This document shows positions 1 through 12,776 of a DNA stretch of 64,000 nt, piece by piece. The DNA is from Apostichopus japonicus. Its lineage: Eukaryota > Echinodermata > Holothuroidea > Aspidochirotida > Stichopodidae. The notes beneath the pieces are model-generated. The model saw nothing but the letters and a program-made list of their open reading frames with translations. It made no database searches and was not told the origin of the DNA. The number at the start of each line of letters is the position of its first letter. The stretch's first letter is position 1. The DNA lies in NCBI RefSeq assembly GCF_037975245.1, contig NC_092570.1:4434001-4498000 (forward strand). The letters are read 5' to 3'. A program made the position numbers and the translations under genes.

Positions 1-3000
1 ATCCAGTGGAATATCTTTGATCCTCTGGACAGACTTTGCAATATGCATTGTATGTGGAAGGAGGTTGGGGAGGGGGGTGGGACCGGAGAGGTAACATGGG
101 TGGGGGGATGGGATGGACTGGGGAGGTAACATGGGTGACATTTTTGTATAGGGTATGGCCTTCAGACATTGGTATGGATCTGACTGTAACAGTTGTTGTG
201 ATAACAAATATTTTTATATCAGGTTTAACTGACCAATGAAATGGAGTCGTATGTTCATGCCTGATGTCCCTTAAGAAAGGCTGTTGAATAGTCACAAGCG
301 GAAAGCCAAATTTGCTTATAATATATTTTAGTTGTTTAACACATATTTCATTGATTGTTTGAAACTAGTTGTACTTAATTAAGATAACGTCTTTCATCGT
401 ACAGTTTATCACACCAATTAAAATGAAGTCATTCCATATTTAATAGATTCGTAAAAGCTAGTGAGTCTTGAAAATCTGTTGTTTTTTTTTCGGGTGAGAT
501 TTAAACCCCGAGAAAGGGTTAACTATCCATTCCGGTTGGTGACTCAGTATTCAATAACTACTTTTCTTTTCATTTAATCAATCAAGTATTCACCATGTAT
601 TTGTTTTTGTTATTACCATAGCAACCTTTCGAAGTACTTGCTTTTGTTATTTATCATAGCAACGAACTTTTGATGGTTGTTGTTTAGATTCGTGACACGT
701 TCACTAACGGGCGTGGTCTTTTGTGGTAAGATTCAAAATATCAACGTAGCCTATTAATTCCTTTGGTTACATATATATATTTATCTATAAACCGGACCAT
801 TCAACGATAAAAGTTTTTTTTGTTTTTTGTAAGTGTTACATATTCCAAAAAAAATTGTCATTTAGTTATGTGTGGTTCTGAATTCCATGAGGTGTGTATA
901 GACAAACTGTTCTATGGAATCCAGTGTTACTTGTATGTGTGCAGCTGGATCCTGTGGGATATTTATGTTTTTTTGGATGCTAAACATCAAAGATATTGTT
1001 CTTACTTTAATAAAAGAGTTTGCCATATCAAGCAGCTTGTCCGTCACATTCAATTAAACTAGGTCAATACGTATATATATATATATGCTTACATGTGTTG
1101 GTTTAATTCTTGTGTTTTGCTTTCATCATAACTATCATAGATGGATCATTTTAGCAATAACTTACTTTCATTAATGTTTTGCGTAGTCATATGTTAATAT
1201 ATGTTAATCAGCCAGGATGATACAGCCCCTGTCGACCATCTCATCAACAAAAACAAACAGGTTATTACTCTGATTTGTGTGTATATTTTGCTCTCAAATG
1301 TTTGACGAATTATTGACAGGAGTAACGATGGCTTTCATGTTGAAGATTTTAACTTTCAATTGTTTGAAAGTGAAGTAGTATTAAAGTACCGTGAAAATAT
1401 TACAGAGTTTCAGTATTCTTTGGGTATTAGTTAAATATAATATAATATTATACTTGAGTACTTTCATTGGTATATATGGTACTTTGTATTGCCCTTGTAA
1501 GGTGATTGTTACATGTATTACTATATGGCCTGTTTTACATAGTAAATATGTAGTAAAGCATATATGCATGGTAATTACTGTGGTTTATTACTATATATAT
1601 ATATTGTAACATGTTCTGTGTAGTACATATGTAGTAAAATATATAATACAGTAACACAATACTGTAACGTTCATTACGGTACGAACTGTCGTATTACATA
1701 ACACTTCAAAGCTGCAATTTTCTGTCGATGTGGTTTACGGTCAGGTGTTAACGTACCATATGGTTAAACTAATTAAGAAGTAAACGAGGAATATAATGCA
1801 TGTTTTCTTTACCGCTAGAGTCGTACCAGGCAGCTAGCAATTAGTCGTAAACTTTCAAGTTTTGCAGATGAAATCAAAAATATTAATTATATTAAAATTT
1901 CTTCTGTATTTGATTCAACCATATCAATCCTACTATAAGATTTCTTGAGCTGTATTAATGTTTTGAAAACCAAAAAATTTGCCAGCATGCCTCAATTTGA
2001 GCATGTTGGCTAAACAGTTGCTATTCCAGCTAGTACGGAGTTGTGTTGACGTATGTAAACAAAAATTTATGTTCTTAGATGGAGGGGTATTCCATTCTTT
2101 GCAAAGTATTTCAACAGTAGTCATAGAGTTTAATAGTATTCAGTTTATATCGTCTTTCATCGATCTCGATCTGACATTTCAAAGTATTCTTCATTTATTT
2201 AATTTTTATTAATCTAAATTATGCCAAACCTTTCAATAATTGTCACAAAAATATTATTCCATCTTCAAAACAAGAAATCATGGCCTTGATTTTGTTTCTT
2301 TCTTCCAGTTTAATATAAATGCCTGTTAATTGAAAAAAACAAAATAAAATTGTCTTTCAAAAGAGATATTAAAAGTCAAAACTTTAGTGACATGAATATT
2401 CGTCTTTCAGAATATCCAATCATATCTTGATTCAAATTTTCAGTACTTATCAGCCGTTCCACCCCGCCCCCCCCCCCCCCCATTAGAGGTAAAAATGTAT
2501 ATTTTGGTTATTAAAAAAATGATGTGTTGTAAATATATAGTTGTTGGCATAGCTTTGGCTGTTTCATGACAACTTGAATGTTGTAGAAAAATTTATCAAA
2601 ATGAAAACATTGAAAAGGGGAGGAGAAAATTGGAAAAAATGGTAGAAAATCAAGTAAAATTCATGATAATAGCTTCATGGAAAGTGGCACCCTTTTTAGA
2701 TGTTGATCTCCCCATTTCTGATAGCTATTAATGCAATAGATGCAGAAACTTACATAAAGTTTCCTTTCACTTGAAACTTGTTTCAGCTTATATATTTTTG
2801 GAAGCTTGTAAAGTCACAATGGAAACTGAGCTTGGAAAAGTTCATAATATTAATTCCCTTGAGTTCTGTATATTCTGTATGTCATTACTTAAGAAATTTG
2901 AATTTTCTTCTATAAAATAATAATAATGTTGTTTTAAATTCATGTAATAATAATTATGACATCTGTGCTTTATTCTACCATTAACAGAAACCCCACTGGG

Positions 3001-6000
3001 TTATAGATTATAGTCCATGTTATCTTAATATTTACTAATATATGGGCTTGAAAAAAATGTTATAATCTTACGTCAGTTTTAATACCGGAATATTTTGGTA
3101 GACTTTACCTTGCCACTTGAAACAAGTTGTGGTGTTTTTACAATATTTCTGCAAGTTCTTAAAGGTAGTCAGTATATAGGCCACAAATTATAGCATGCTA
3201 AAATTGATCAAAGTTTTCAAAAAGTACTTTCCTGGAGGTCTTACTCTCCAAATTGTTCTCAGACATTGTTAAGGAGAACAAAATATGACTGAATGTCCCA
3301 GTGAGGAAAATTTCCTCCAAGGTTTTTATAAAAGCCATTTAAGAATTTTGACCAAAGGTGACAATATTTGAATATCTAGCATATTTGGGGCCAATACAGC
3401 ATACCTTTAAGCACTCCTTGTTATGTGCTTACTTGGATTTTAGTGGATTTTTGTATTTTGATAGGGCTTGCTATAAATATGTGAAATTTTTGTATGAGAT
3501 GATTCATCATTTTCCTTTCGAAATATTACCAAAAAATCATGATTAATATGAAAATGAAAGATACCAAGTAGGTGTCTGTAAAAGAGAAGCCCCATTTTAC
3601 CTATTTATTGGTACAAATTTCACAAATTTATCAAGGTAATTGAAAAGAAAACTGATAGAAATATAGCTTAACACTGTAATTAAATTGTTTTTCTACATGA
3701 TATCATGATGTATTTAGAAGTAGTAATTACCATATATTTCTTTAAAAAAATTAAAAATGAGAAATAGAAAAAAATTTGCAGTAAAAAATTAGAAATATTT
3801 AAACTTATTCTTTCATTAGTAGACTAATTGGTTATCAGGAGTAGATTCTGGCATTTTGCGTTGAAAATGTGATTTATAAAGTATGAATGGATATCAGTAC
3901 AAGTTTGCACTGTACGTTCTTTAAGACCCTGTGGAATAATTGGAAACTATTGTGGAGAAAAAATGGTTAAGGGTTTAATATCTTACAGTTTATTTTCATT
4001 TCTCAATCAGGAAAGTTTCTAGCGGTGAAACTAAAACGTGTCAAGATAAATTTTGGAATTTATTAATATTTTCTGTACAAAGACTTAAAAAGAGTATTTG
4101 TCTTTAGAATTAAGAAATTTTGAATTTCTGCCATTTATGGGTTATCATGATTCAATGGCTCATGAAGTGCACTTCGGTGTAACTGCATTTGATTTGCCGA
4201 CGTGCTTGTTTCACCTCAACATTTCATGGAGTTGAGCTATTGTACAGCAAAGAAACAGGCATGTTGCTACTGCAGGCGAACTCAGTACGTATAAATGGTA
4301 AGGTAATAAGACACCAATTGTACAGTAAATGAGGGAACAATCTGGTCAATTTTGCACAAATCTTCATGCAAGATAATTTTAATATATATTAGTGAAAATA
4401 TAGAGATGTTCCAGACATGATGAGACATGAAATAAAATGGGATGTTAAGTTTATAAAAATGGGTTTGAGGGGGGGGGGTCAAAGTGAGGAAAATTCTGTA
4501 TTGTTCAAGTGTCAATTTGTTTTCTATGTCAAAAAGAAAGTAAAAATTGTGACACAATAAAGATGAATGCAATAAATATGGTGTACAGTTTCTCTTCTTT
4601 ATTTGTATATTAAATTTGTTTAGGTAAACCTATTATGAAGATTGAAATACATAACAGACAAACATTAAAATGATTGTAAAAGAAACTGAATTGATTTGTC
4701 TAATGATAGACAAATACGACTAGAAAATTGTTTTCACATTAAGTACATTGCTAAAGTGTTCTCTGAGGTCTATCATGGCATCTTTCGGTACGTGCAAGAT
4801 AAAATAAAAGCAGCATTTGGTGTTCAATTTGAAAGGGAAACAAATCTATTTATATACTTTGCAGAAAGAAAACAGTCCCAAAAATAACAATCTGTTACAT
4901 TGGTCCAGCAAAATCACACACAAAATATGGGTTGAAAGTAGGCATAATGTCAAAGGTGTACAAAACAATACATTCTGTACATTAAATGTGTGAACACAAA
5001 ATATCCTTTGTTGCATTATTAAACAGTTCATTACTTGCCAATTAGATGTATAGTTTAATTGGTAAATGTAACCAGACAGACAGACCTCTTAGTTTGATTG
5101 TGGACTTAATAAGCCAGTGATACAGGACTTTGACTTGCCTTGGTCACATGGATGAAGAATGCTGCTGTTGCTCTGTCCACTCTCATCAAATGTTTACACT
5201 TAACATTACTGATATGGTCTAACATGGAATTACAGAAATAAACATGCACTAGATACAAAATTCATTCTGTCTTAAAGCTTTTCTAATAAGTTCATAATAA
5301 ACCTATCATTGTAGCTTGTCTCAAGAGAAGATTACTTTAGGATTGAAATAGCAGTTTCAACACACACAGGATAAAATTTTAATACTACAGAGGGAGTTGC
5401 TCTTTGGGGGAGGGGATGGGGGAGGGTGGAAATATTGTTACATATGAGAACAGGTGTCATTACAAGTTTGTGCAGTGTAACATCAGTCATCTGCATGTCA
5501 AATTAAACTCGGGAAAGGCATTCAACATGTACTAATGGCATATAAACTTCCTTCTACCTAGAACGCCACCAGTGTTTCCTCTAAGACATTTCCCATTTAG
5601 TCAAAAAATGGGCAAATATCTGAACATTTGACTCACCACTGCCTGGGGGAGGGGTCTAAGGGGAGGGGTAATTTTTTCCTATAGTAAGGGAGCTTAGATG
5701 CAAAATGGTGTTATCATTTTCCAACTTTTCAGGTATGCTTATAAAGGGATTTTGTAATGATATTTCCTCTGAAGAAAAAAAAAATTGTGCTTTCTGGTGC
5801 CATATGAGCTGTTGTTGGAACCACTCGATGAGAGTTTTTGAATCATTTTCACTGATTTAAGGTAATATCAGTGAAAAATGGGCCCCAACATTTAGCCACT
5901 TCTTTCTGAACTCTCTTGTGTTTTTCTCATTGTCCTTTGACTGTGAGTTCCTGTTCGTTCCCCTCTGAATGTCTCTGAAACCAGAAGTTAAATAACTTGC

Positions 6001-6167
6001 TTTGTTTTTTCTCTGGCCCCTAATATCATTTGGGGGTTTCCATTTGTTACTACCTTCAACCATTTTAGATGAATGTGGCAGTAGATAGACTATGCTTCTA
6101 GTATGCCTCAGCAATTAACAACACAGACTTAATGACAAAAAGCAAGTCAAGTTTAGGTGCAAACTAT
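1..6167. other. Gene-free AT-rich region
   Basis: No exon chain, RNA gene or recognisable protein was found on either strand. Open frames here are short, AT-driven and lack family motifs. The stretch holds homopolymer runs (poly-C near 2464-2480, poly-G near 4468-4478 and 5404-5428), short (TA)n tracts near 768 and 1073, and a possible small inverted-repeat element at 3156-3414. The part just below 6168 is likely to include the 3' untranslated region of the CCDC160-like gene on the minus strand. Confidence 0.6.
3156..3414. mobile_element. Possible small MITE-like repeat
   Basis: The ends form an imperfect inverted repeat: CTTAAAGGTA...AGTATATAGGCC at the left, and GGCCAATACAGCATACCTTTAAG at the right. 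Part of the interior (a GCTAAAA tract, AAGTTTTCA, AAGTACTTTC, then a GGTCTT block) recurs in degenerate form at about 58818-58930. This suggests a dispersed repeat family. No clear target duplication was found. Confidence 0.35.
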
Positions 6168-7118
6168 TCAGAATATTTGCAAATTGCTCAAAATATCATC
6201 ATCGCTCTTTGAAGCCAAGTGGACAGGTTCACGAGGCAAGGATGCAAAGTGGTACCGCATATGATCCAGAGCTTTTTTGGTATTTTTATGGTCTTCCTTT
6301 TCTTTCTCCAGACTATAGCTTTTCTCCCTCAATTCGTCCAATAACCGTTTTATTTTCAGTTCGTAATCCATCTTCAGAGTCTCGACTGTGGCTCTCTCGC
6401 TAGTTTTGGTCCTCAGCTCAAGGTTTCTCAGGGAAGCTTCCACGTTTCTCCTCTGAGCTTGCTCTTCGAGGTACTTTCTTCTCTCTTTCCGCTTCTCCGA
6501 TTCTAGTTCTACCTTGTCCGTCCGAAGATCTTTCAGATCCTCTTCTAATGACTTGCATCTCCTTTTCATTAGCTTCATCTCCCTCTGTAAATGAGTATTC
6601 TCTAAATAAAGGCTTTCGAAAGCATTTCTGGTTCCTTTAGCTGTCTCCTCTTTCGATTCTGAATCTTTCTCTTTCGCCTTCAGCCTTTCTGTCGTTCTTT
6701 CAATTTCGTTCCTAACTACATCCAGTTCTACCTTTAAATTATCATTTTCCTGTTTGGTTTCCAAGAAGACAATTCTTAAAATTTCAATCTCGCTTGAATC
6801 CCAAAGATTGGCATTGTCCAAATTTGTGTCTTTTTCGACAATTTCGGCTCTCGCTGCATCTTCTCGATTCACTCCATCTTGACTTCCTCTCAGTCCTGAA
6901 GACTTCAAGAGAGAATCCCCGACCTGTGTGCTTTTCTGTCTGGCATTCCAAACCTCCTCGTCAAATTCCTTCTTGACTCTCCTATAAATAGCTGCAACTC
7001 TCGTCTTGGGACTTTTATCTTTTAGCGTATTTTGCCTGGAAGATGGATTTTTAACTTCCTCTTTACTCAAGTGAAAAGTTGGAGGGAACAACTGTTCTGT
7101 CCAATGTTTGTCTTCCAT
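6168..7118 (-). CDS. CCDC160: CCDC160-like coiled-coil protein
   Basis: One uninterrupted frame encodes 316 aa, close to the length of human CCDC160 (about 325 aa), which also has a single coding exon. The N terminus reads MEDKHWTEQLFPPTFH and resembles the KHWKENMFTPFFS start of CCDC160. The C terminus, YELKIKRLLDELREKSYSLE followed by KKALDHMRYHFASL, matches the family end (YELEMAKIRGEL...ALELLRKYYASS). Residues 105-290 are rich in Glu, Lys, Arg and Leu with heptad spacing and no Pro, so a long coiled coil is expected. There are no membrane segments or signal peptide. A splice-acceptor-like CTCTACAG sits 8 bases upstream of the ATG (7127-7132 on the plus strand), so a 5' untranslated exon may lie further upstream. 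The molecular function of CCDC160 is not well established. It is divergent from RBMX2, 1.7 kb away. Confidence 0.85.
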   Translation of the reverse strand: MEDKHWTEQLFPPTFHLSKEEVKNPSSRQNTLKDKSPKTRVAAIYRRVKKEFDEEVWNARQKSTQVGDSLLKSSGLRGSQDGVNREDAARAEIVEKDTNLDNANLWDSSEIEILRIVFLETKQENDNLKVELDVVRNEIERTTERLKAKEKDSESKEETAKGTRNAFESLYLENTHLQREMKLMKRRCKSLEEDLKDLRTDKVELESEKRKERRKYLEEQAQRRNVEASLRNLELRTKTSERATVETLKMDYELKIKRLLDELREKSYSLEKEKEDHKNTKKALDHMRYHFASLPREPVHLASKSDDDILSNLQIF

Positions 7119-7344
7119 CTGAAGTCCTGTAGAGGAGAATACAGTACAGAGGAAAGGTTGACAAGATACATGGACACCGGCATCAATTGCTTGTGTTTAA
7201 CACAAAATTTACTGAGATATTTTGGGATTTTTTCCATTGCAGAAAGACTGACAGAGAATATTGTACATCTTTCTACTTCTGTAAAAATGTTATCATTTTG
7301 TATAGCATTATGCTATGCAATAGATGGAAATTATTTCTTCTTTT

Positions 7345-7465
7345 TGCTTATGGTCACTAGCTTGATAAGCAACCGTAGGTTTTTTACTAGTGTCCATCAT
7401 TATGCGCTTATCATAATTTTATATACAAAACATCTGCATTGACTTGTGGAAGAAATAACAAACAA
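7345..7465 (+). repeat. Dispersed repeat, copy 1
   Basis: The segment TTATGGTCACTAGCTTGAT, then CTAGTGTCCATCAT, then a TTTTATATA tract and a CAAACAAA end, recurs in the same order and orientation at 60478-60620 inside an ATG16L1 intron. The two copies are roughly 70% alike by eye. The family is unidentified. Confidence 0.45.
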
Positions 7466-7504
7466 AGCTATAGTATATATAGTCAGTATTGCAAAGTTCG
7501 GAAC

Positions 7505-7964
7505 ACTGCGAAGTTCGGACACCCTAAGAAATACACAATTTCACCATGACAACCTACAGGAAGAGCCAAATTTCACCAAAAGTACGAAGTGACAGTTATT
7601 TTCTCTCCAAAATGACCCGTGTGCAAGAAAGTACTTACATATTTGTCAATAAAATGACGGAGATCTATGAAGTCTGTTATAATTACTGAAAGAGCAACTG
7701 CGCCACCAATTTTATCACCAGCGCCACACTGTGGGTTGCATGTCTGAACTTTGCAATACTCTAGCAAAGAAATACTGTACCAGTTCCACAATGACGAAGA
7801 ATTTTCTTGGAATACAACGTGAAACAGTGTGCAGGAAAGGAAGTTTGGCCGTGTATCGTAATATAACACAATTCTCCCACCATATCAAGTATATTTTCCG
7901 GTGATTTATACCAGAAGATTTAGTTTTGGGATGTTTTAAGGCTTAGGTGTCCGAACTTCGAAGT
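7505..7964. mobile_element. Candidate inverted-repeat transposon
   Basis: The left end GCGAAGTTCGGACACCCTAAG (7508-7528) is matched in inverse by GCTTAGGTGTCCGAACTTCG (7941-7960), giving near-perfect 19-20 bp terminal inverted repeats around a 420-bp AT-rich interior. A second GCAAAGTTCGGAACACTG copy precedes the left end (7491-7508). No protein is encoded and no clean target duplication was found. A degenerate TTTCGGACACCTGAGAACTTTG occurs at 32627-32648. Confidence 0.45.
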
Positions 7965-8827
7965 GACCATGCTACTACTTACTAGCCTACTTGCATTTCC
8001 TTTGAGCACCCAGAATACAGTGTATTTATTAGGTCCTAAATCCCTAGGCCTTGTAACTACTGAAGATCTGTGCTCAAAAATTGCTATACATACGTTGATA
8101 CACATCTGTAGCAATTTGGCCCAGTCTATGTGAATTCAAATACTCTTTACTACTTTAGTGGATAAGCAGTATACTGACAGTTTTTGTTTTATTGTTATTT
8201 TGCTTTAGGAATTAGGTTAGGCTAGCCTTAATTCACCAACTGTTTTGAATCAAGACATCAATTTATCTCATAGTGGTGGAATCTGATCAAAACATATTTA
8301 TGAGAACATCTGCTTTCTTATCCTCGCAGAGTTACCGGGCATTGAAACAATATACTGTGCCTGCACTGTGCAAGGCCTAACGCTATATTACAACATAGCC
8401 GTATGCCTTAGCCTAGGTTAGAACGATTTAATCACAACAAGGAGCCAGGCTTGAATACGCGTGCAAAAACTGAATATCCATTCCAAATGTACCTCCAAAC
8501 TTAGCAAAGTTTAACTAGGTGAAAATGGTACCGAAAATCGTTGTAACCTCCTGGAAATAATGAATAAGTAGGTTAGTTGCAAGCTTGGATAGCCCGAACG
8601 AACGAATCCCAAAAGAGCGTGTATTCTATTTCTACAGTATGTCTACAGCATAGAAATAATCAATGTCTATGGTCTACAGACAGTATAACCAGCACCTCAA
8701 TCTAGCAATAAGGTACTTGCGCGAACTGGCTACGTTATTCTGCTGAAAATTAAATCGCTGACAGTTTGCTCTTCCGACAATCCGACCGCTGCTTTCTTAT
8801 CTCCTTTCTTCGTCATTCAACATTAAT

Positions 8828-11800
8828 ATGAAGTAAGTGACTGTGCTAAGGCACCCATAAACCATTTTTTGTCAAATTTGCCTCTATTAGTGTTCCAATC
8901 AGGTATAATACGACACATCTTAACTAGATGTAATTGACTCTTGCCTGACATAAGACATAGGCCTAGCATGTACAGAAAAGGATCAGTTGCGCGAAAAAAC
9001 TACTGACCATCACTTACAAGTTACAAAACAAGTTACAGTTACAATGTTTGCAGTACATACTACTTGTACGTATATTAACCAGTTATACCTATTATAGTGT
9101 GAATAAAAGTTGTGTCTAGTGCTACTGTTGAATACAAAACACAATAACAATAGACCTAGGCGGCCTACAGTATATTAAACAAATTTACTACCTGCAGTAT
9201 ACTCAATTTTGGCCTAGGTCCACATGCTGCTGTAATTAGGCCTAGGATAGGCATACTGTCTAGATTTAAAGTTTGCCATAATTTAATTTGATTTTTTTAC
9301 TCACAGCCCTCTAACAAACATCAAGAATATCAACAAACTGAATGAAATTGAAGCTGATTTGGGTGTGTCTTCGAAAGTATCTTGGCACCAACAGTATAAG
9401 GAGAGTGCATACATCTTTGTTGGAGGTTTGCCTTTCAAACTCTCAGAAGGAGATATTCTTGCTATCTTTTCTCAGTAAGTACTTTTAGTTTGTCATCTTG
9501 GCAACTGCATGAAAGCAGTGCCGTACCTTTCTATTCGTCTGGCAGTTAAACCAATCAGAGAACAAAAATTTCAGTAATTAAAGGGAGTAAAGAGTCGCGC
9601 ACAAAGAAACGTCTGATGCCGGTAATCTGACCTAGTTTCGAATGAGGTGTAACAGAAGTGTTAGACACCACCATCGAACCCAGAAAATACACACACAGCT
9701 TGCTACCATCGGTAATTAGACACTAGTGTACAGTCAATACATGCAGCTACGGTCAAAACCCAAAACACAGTGTACATAGCAGCGATGAACATCTCAGGTC
9801 CAGATAAAAGATATCAAGGTATCACGTTTCATTACTGTCTGCATTTTGTAGCGACAAGAAAAAAACTTCACTTGCAAGCAACAGAAAGTTAACTTCTTGC
9901 AGAGAGTGGCACACGGTTAAATGCCATTAAGGAAACAAGTCGTTTTATTTGTCCCATACCCTCAGCATCCAGATGAAAAGGAAACTTCCTTATTCCCTGG
10001 TTGCTGGGCAGATAGAGATTAGCTTTCCAAAAATGTCTGAATAATCAGGATGGCTGTAGACAAATGAATGCAGTTATTGTTCATCTGCCTCCTTAGCTAC
10101 AGTCCAAGAACATGAAAAGTCTTCTGTCTTTTTTGGTTTCTTTTAACAGATATGGAGAAATTGTCAACATCAACCTCGTCAGAGACAAGAAATCGGGCAA
10201 GTCCCAAGGCTACTGCTTCATTGCTTACGAAGATCAGAGAAGTACGATATTAGCAGTGGACAACTTAAATGGAATACAGGTAACTCTAACTCTGTTGTCC
10301 TCTACAGGTGATGTTCTTCGCACCAGTTCTTAGTTGTAAGACTGGAAACTTTTAATTGGCCAGGATGGTGTATGCTATTCACAGTCATTGACCCAGGTTG
10401 TATGGGAGAAGATAGAAGATGCCAGTGGTGTGGTGTACGTGACACATTTTACAGTCCCGAAGAGAGGGTTAGCGTGCAAGACAGGCTTGTCTTTCACTCC
10501 ATTGTTTCACCCTTTATCCAGCATAGCAATAAGTTATTAAATATTTTGTCTGCACAGTAACTGTATGAAGGCAACTTAAATTATGTTGTCAGTTAATACA
10601 AACTGAAATCTGTTAAATGTATCTAATTTTGTAGAATCTGATCGTGGTGGCCTTCTTGACTGTTAAAGGAAGGATAATCATTAACCATCGGCTAATACAT
10701 AACTCTAGACCGACTACATCAATGAGGAGACGTGCCAAAAAAACATATCTTACATGGACGGTGAGGTGACATGCCGGCCTGTAGCACTTAACTCTTATTT
10801 TGAACAATTCCTTTCAACACGCCATGGTGCAAAACTGGTGTCTTAACATGCTGCAGTTTTTCCCAGGCTTTTAATATGATTGTGTCTCCATTCTGTGTTT
10901 ATTATTTATTTTTTTCTATGATAAGATATTAGGAAGAACTATCAGAGTGGATCATGTCGCCAACTATCGAGCACCCAAAGATCACGACGACGACGACGAA
11001 GAAACAAAGACATTACGGAAGGAAGGTTGCGCCCCGAAAATACAACCCGATACTCCTCCCCCCGTAGAGGTAGATGACGATGATGTCATTGTTAGCAGTA
11101 AGACAAAGAAAGGTTAATGTTGTTTTTTATCATTAAAGATTATTGATTTTGGGGTAGCCTAGGAGGTGGTTTGACTGAGGGATAAGATTTGGCATCCTTT
11201 CTTTTCTGTCTTTGTTCATTTCCTTCATGGATTTGGTTGGGGGTGGGATGGGGGGTGGGATGGGGGTGCAAGGGGAATTTGTAAATGGGGGAAGCTAGGT
11301 AATTGAAATTTTGAGGGGTTTACCAGCAGGGGTCCATTTCCACACCACAGGAAGGGAGGGGGGGGGTAAGGCAAGATGTGTAATTAATGGTTGCTGTCAG
11401 GATCTCCTATTGCTCATTTCAAAGTGTTATATGTATTTCTAGGTTACTTCCGTGTCACAGCATTTATCACTTGTTTTTTAGTTACATTGTTCACACCATA
11501 GTCAGGTATGTAATCTGGACAGTTTGTTTGCTGGTAGTTGTTTTTTGCAATGTCCTGGCAAATTTGGGTCATCATGTTAAAATGTGTATACCTTTCTGCT
11601 ACTACTCAAATATTGATTACGGTCGTCAGACAGTGCTTGTCGGCAAGGTAGCAATTTCTAATTGGTACTAGTTGGTAACAGAAATAGCTGGAAATAGCTG
11701 GCTGCTACGTCACTAATTATAAACATTAATTTGGTTGTGTGTCAAGGGGAGGGAAAGCAAGATTTTCAAAGAAATTTCAAATTGACCATCGCAAATGCAT

Positions 11801-12571
11801 ATATCGATGGAAATTTGTTTGTATTAAATCGAAACTTCTAACGAAGATAAAATTTAAAACTTGCGTACCATACATAGCAATCTTTAAATCTTATTTCTTT
11901 TTGTGACATCCGCAGAGAAAAAGAAGAAAAAAGACAAGAAAAATAAAAAGAAGAGAAAAATGACAAAAGAGCAGACATCCTCAGAGAGTGACAAAGATTC
12001 AGATGAAGATGAAAAGGAAATTGCCAAGAGACAGAGGGGAGAGCAAAACAAAACATCTCTCAACAGAGCAGGTGACAAATCTTACAACGAACATCGCAGT
12101 GAAACTCAGGTTTCACAGACGGGAAGGATTCATACAGATGACAAAGATGATGAGCCAAGCTATAAACCATCCTCTTCAAGGAACAGGGACAGATATCTTG
12201 GAGAGGAGTCTACAAAGTTGGGAAGAGAAGAGCTGAGACCCAGCGAGAGGGGAGAAAAAGGAAGGAGAGAGGATGGAGATGAAAGGAAGAGAGACAGGGG
12301 AAGAAGTCCCGATGAAAGAAGGAGAGATTATAGGAGGTATCAGGATGATGAAAGGTCAAGAAAATATGAGGACAGGGACCGTGGTGAAGATAGAAGGAGC
12401 AGAGACAGGGGTAAGAGTCCAGAGGATAGACGAAGAGATGACCGGAGGTACCAGACGGATGGGCGGTCGAGACAAAACGACAGCAGAGACAGGGAAGATA
12501 GAGAGAGCAGAGACAGGACGAAGAGGCACAAGGATAAATATGATGGAGATAGATACAGTGGCAGAAGATGA
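8828..12571 (+). CDS. RBMX2: RBMX2 RNA-binding splicing factor
   Basis: Five coding exons join in frame: 8828-8832, 9307-9474, 10150-10279, 10926-11112 and 11916-12571, encoding 381 aa (human about 322). All junctions have GT donors and AG acceptors. The first exon supplies only M and two bases of an Asn codon, so the protein starts MNPLTNIK, like human MNPLTKVK. Residues 35-115 form one RRM: RNP2 is YIFVGGL and RNP1 is GYCFIAYE. The segments YGEIVNINLVRDKKSGKS and YEDQRSTILAVDN are almost identical to human RBMX2. RVDHVANYRAPKD follows, and then a long acidic then basic tail (KKKKDKKNKKKRK, and Arg/Asp/Glu/Ser-rich repeats) typical of spliceosomal proteins. Its yeast relative Snu17/Ist3 works in the RES complex of the activated spliceosome, so a nuclear pre-mRNA splicing role is expected. 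Intron 2 carries a repeat whose inverted copy lies downstream of the gene. Confidence 0.95.
9576..9932 (+). repeat. Inverted dispersed repeat, copy 1
   Basis: This 350-bp segment in RBMX2 intron 2 reappears as its reverse complement at 13938-14314. Shared landmarks in order are TTAAAGGGAGT, CAAAGAAACGTCTGATGC, CTAGTTTCGAATGAGGTGTA, GGTTCGATGGTGGTG (inverse), CATCTCAGGTCCAGATAAAA and GTGGCACACGGTT. No protein or terminal inverted repeat is seen. It is probably a non-coding transposon or SINE-like family. Confidence 0.8.
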
Positions 12572-12770
12572 GGTGAGGCTGAAGAGAATCTTTGGTTGGA
12601 GACCTTCGAAGAATATAGATTTGGTTTCAATATTAAATTTTAGTTTACTTTATTTATTTAAAACAGGATAATCAGGTGGATCTAGTGGTTTTCTTTCAAA
12701 CGTTGATATTGGGCTTTGAGAGAATGTGTCTTTGATTGCCGTAACTACTATTCCATAGATATGTCTATAA

Positions 12771-12776
12771 AATAAA
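12771..12776 (+). promoter_or_regulatory. Likely RBMX2 polyadenylation signal
   Basis: A canonical AATAAA lies 200 bp after the RBMX2 stop codon, the first on this strand after the coding region. The placement is reasonable, but no transcript evidence is available. Confidence 0.45.

Larger units (their letters stand above)
7127..8827. other. Intergenic region between divergent genes
   Basis: This is the 1.7-kb spacer between the CCDC160-like start and the RBMX2 start, which are transcribed away from each other. It must contain both promoters. No TATA box is obvious near RBMX2; the 8780-8820 segment is pyrimidine-rich (CTTTCTTATCTCCTTTCTTC), as is common for housekeeping RNA-binding protein genes. 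It also contains two repeats, at 7345-7465 and 7505-7964. Confidence 0.5.

Noticed and set aside
5857-6114. 85-aa open frame downstream of CCDC160 on the same strand
   Set aside because: It has no recognisable domain, a composition like non-coding DNA, and lies where the CCDC160 3' untranslated region is expected.
7032-7442. 136-aa plus-strand frame overlapping the CCDC160 start
   Set aside because: It is mostly the antisense shadow of CCDC160 and its upstream region, with no family motif.
12273-12671. 132-aa Arg/Glu/Gly-rich frame
   Set aside because: It is the alternative frame of the repetitive Arg/Asp-rich RBMX2 tail.
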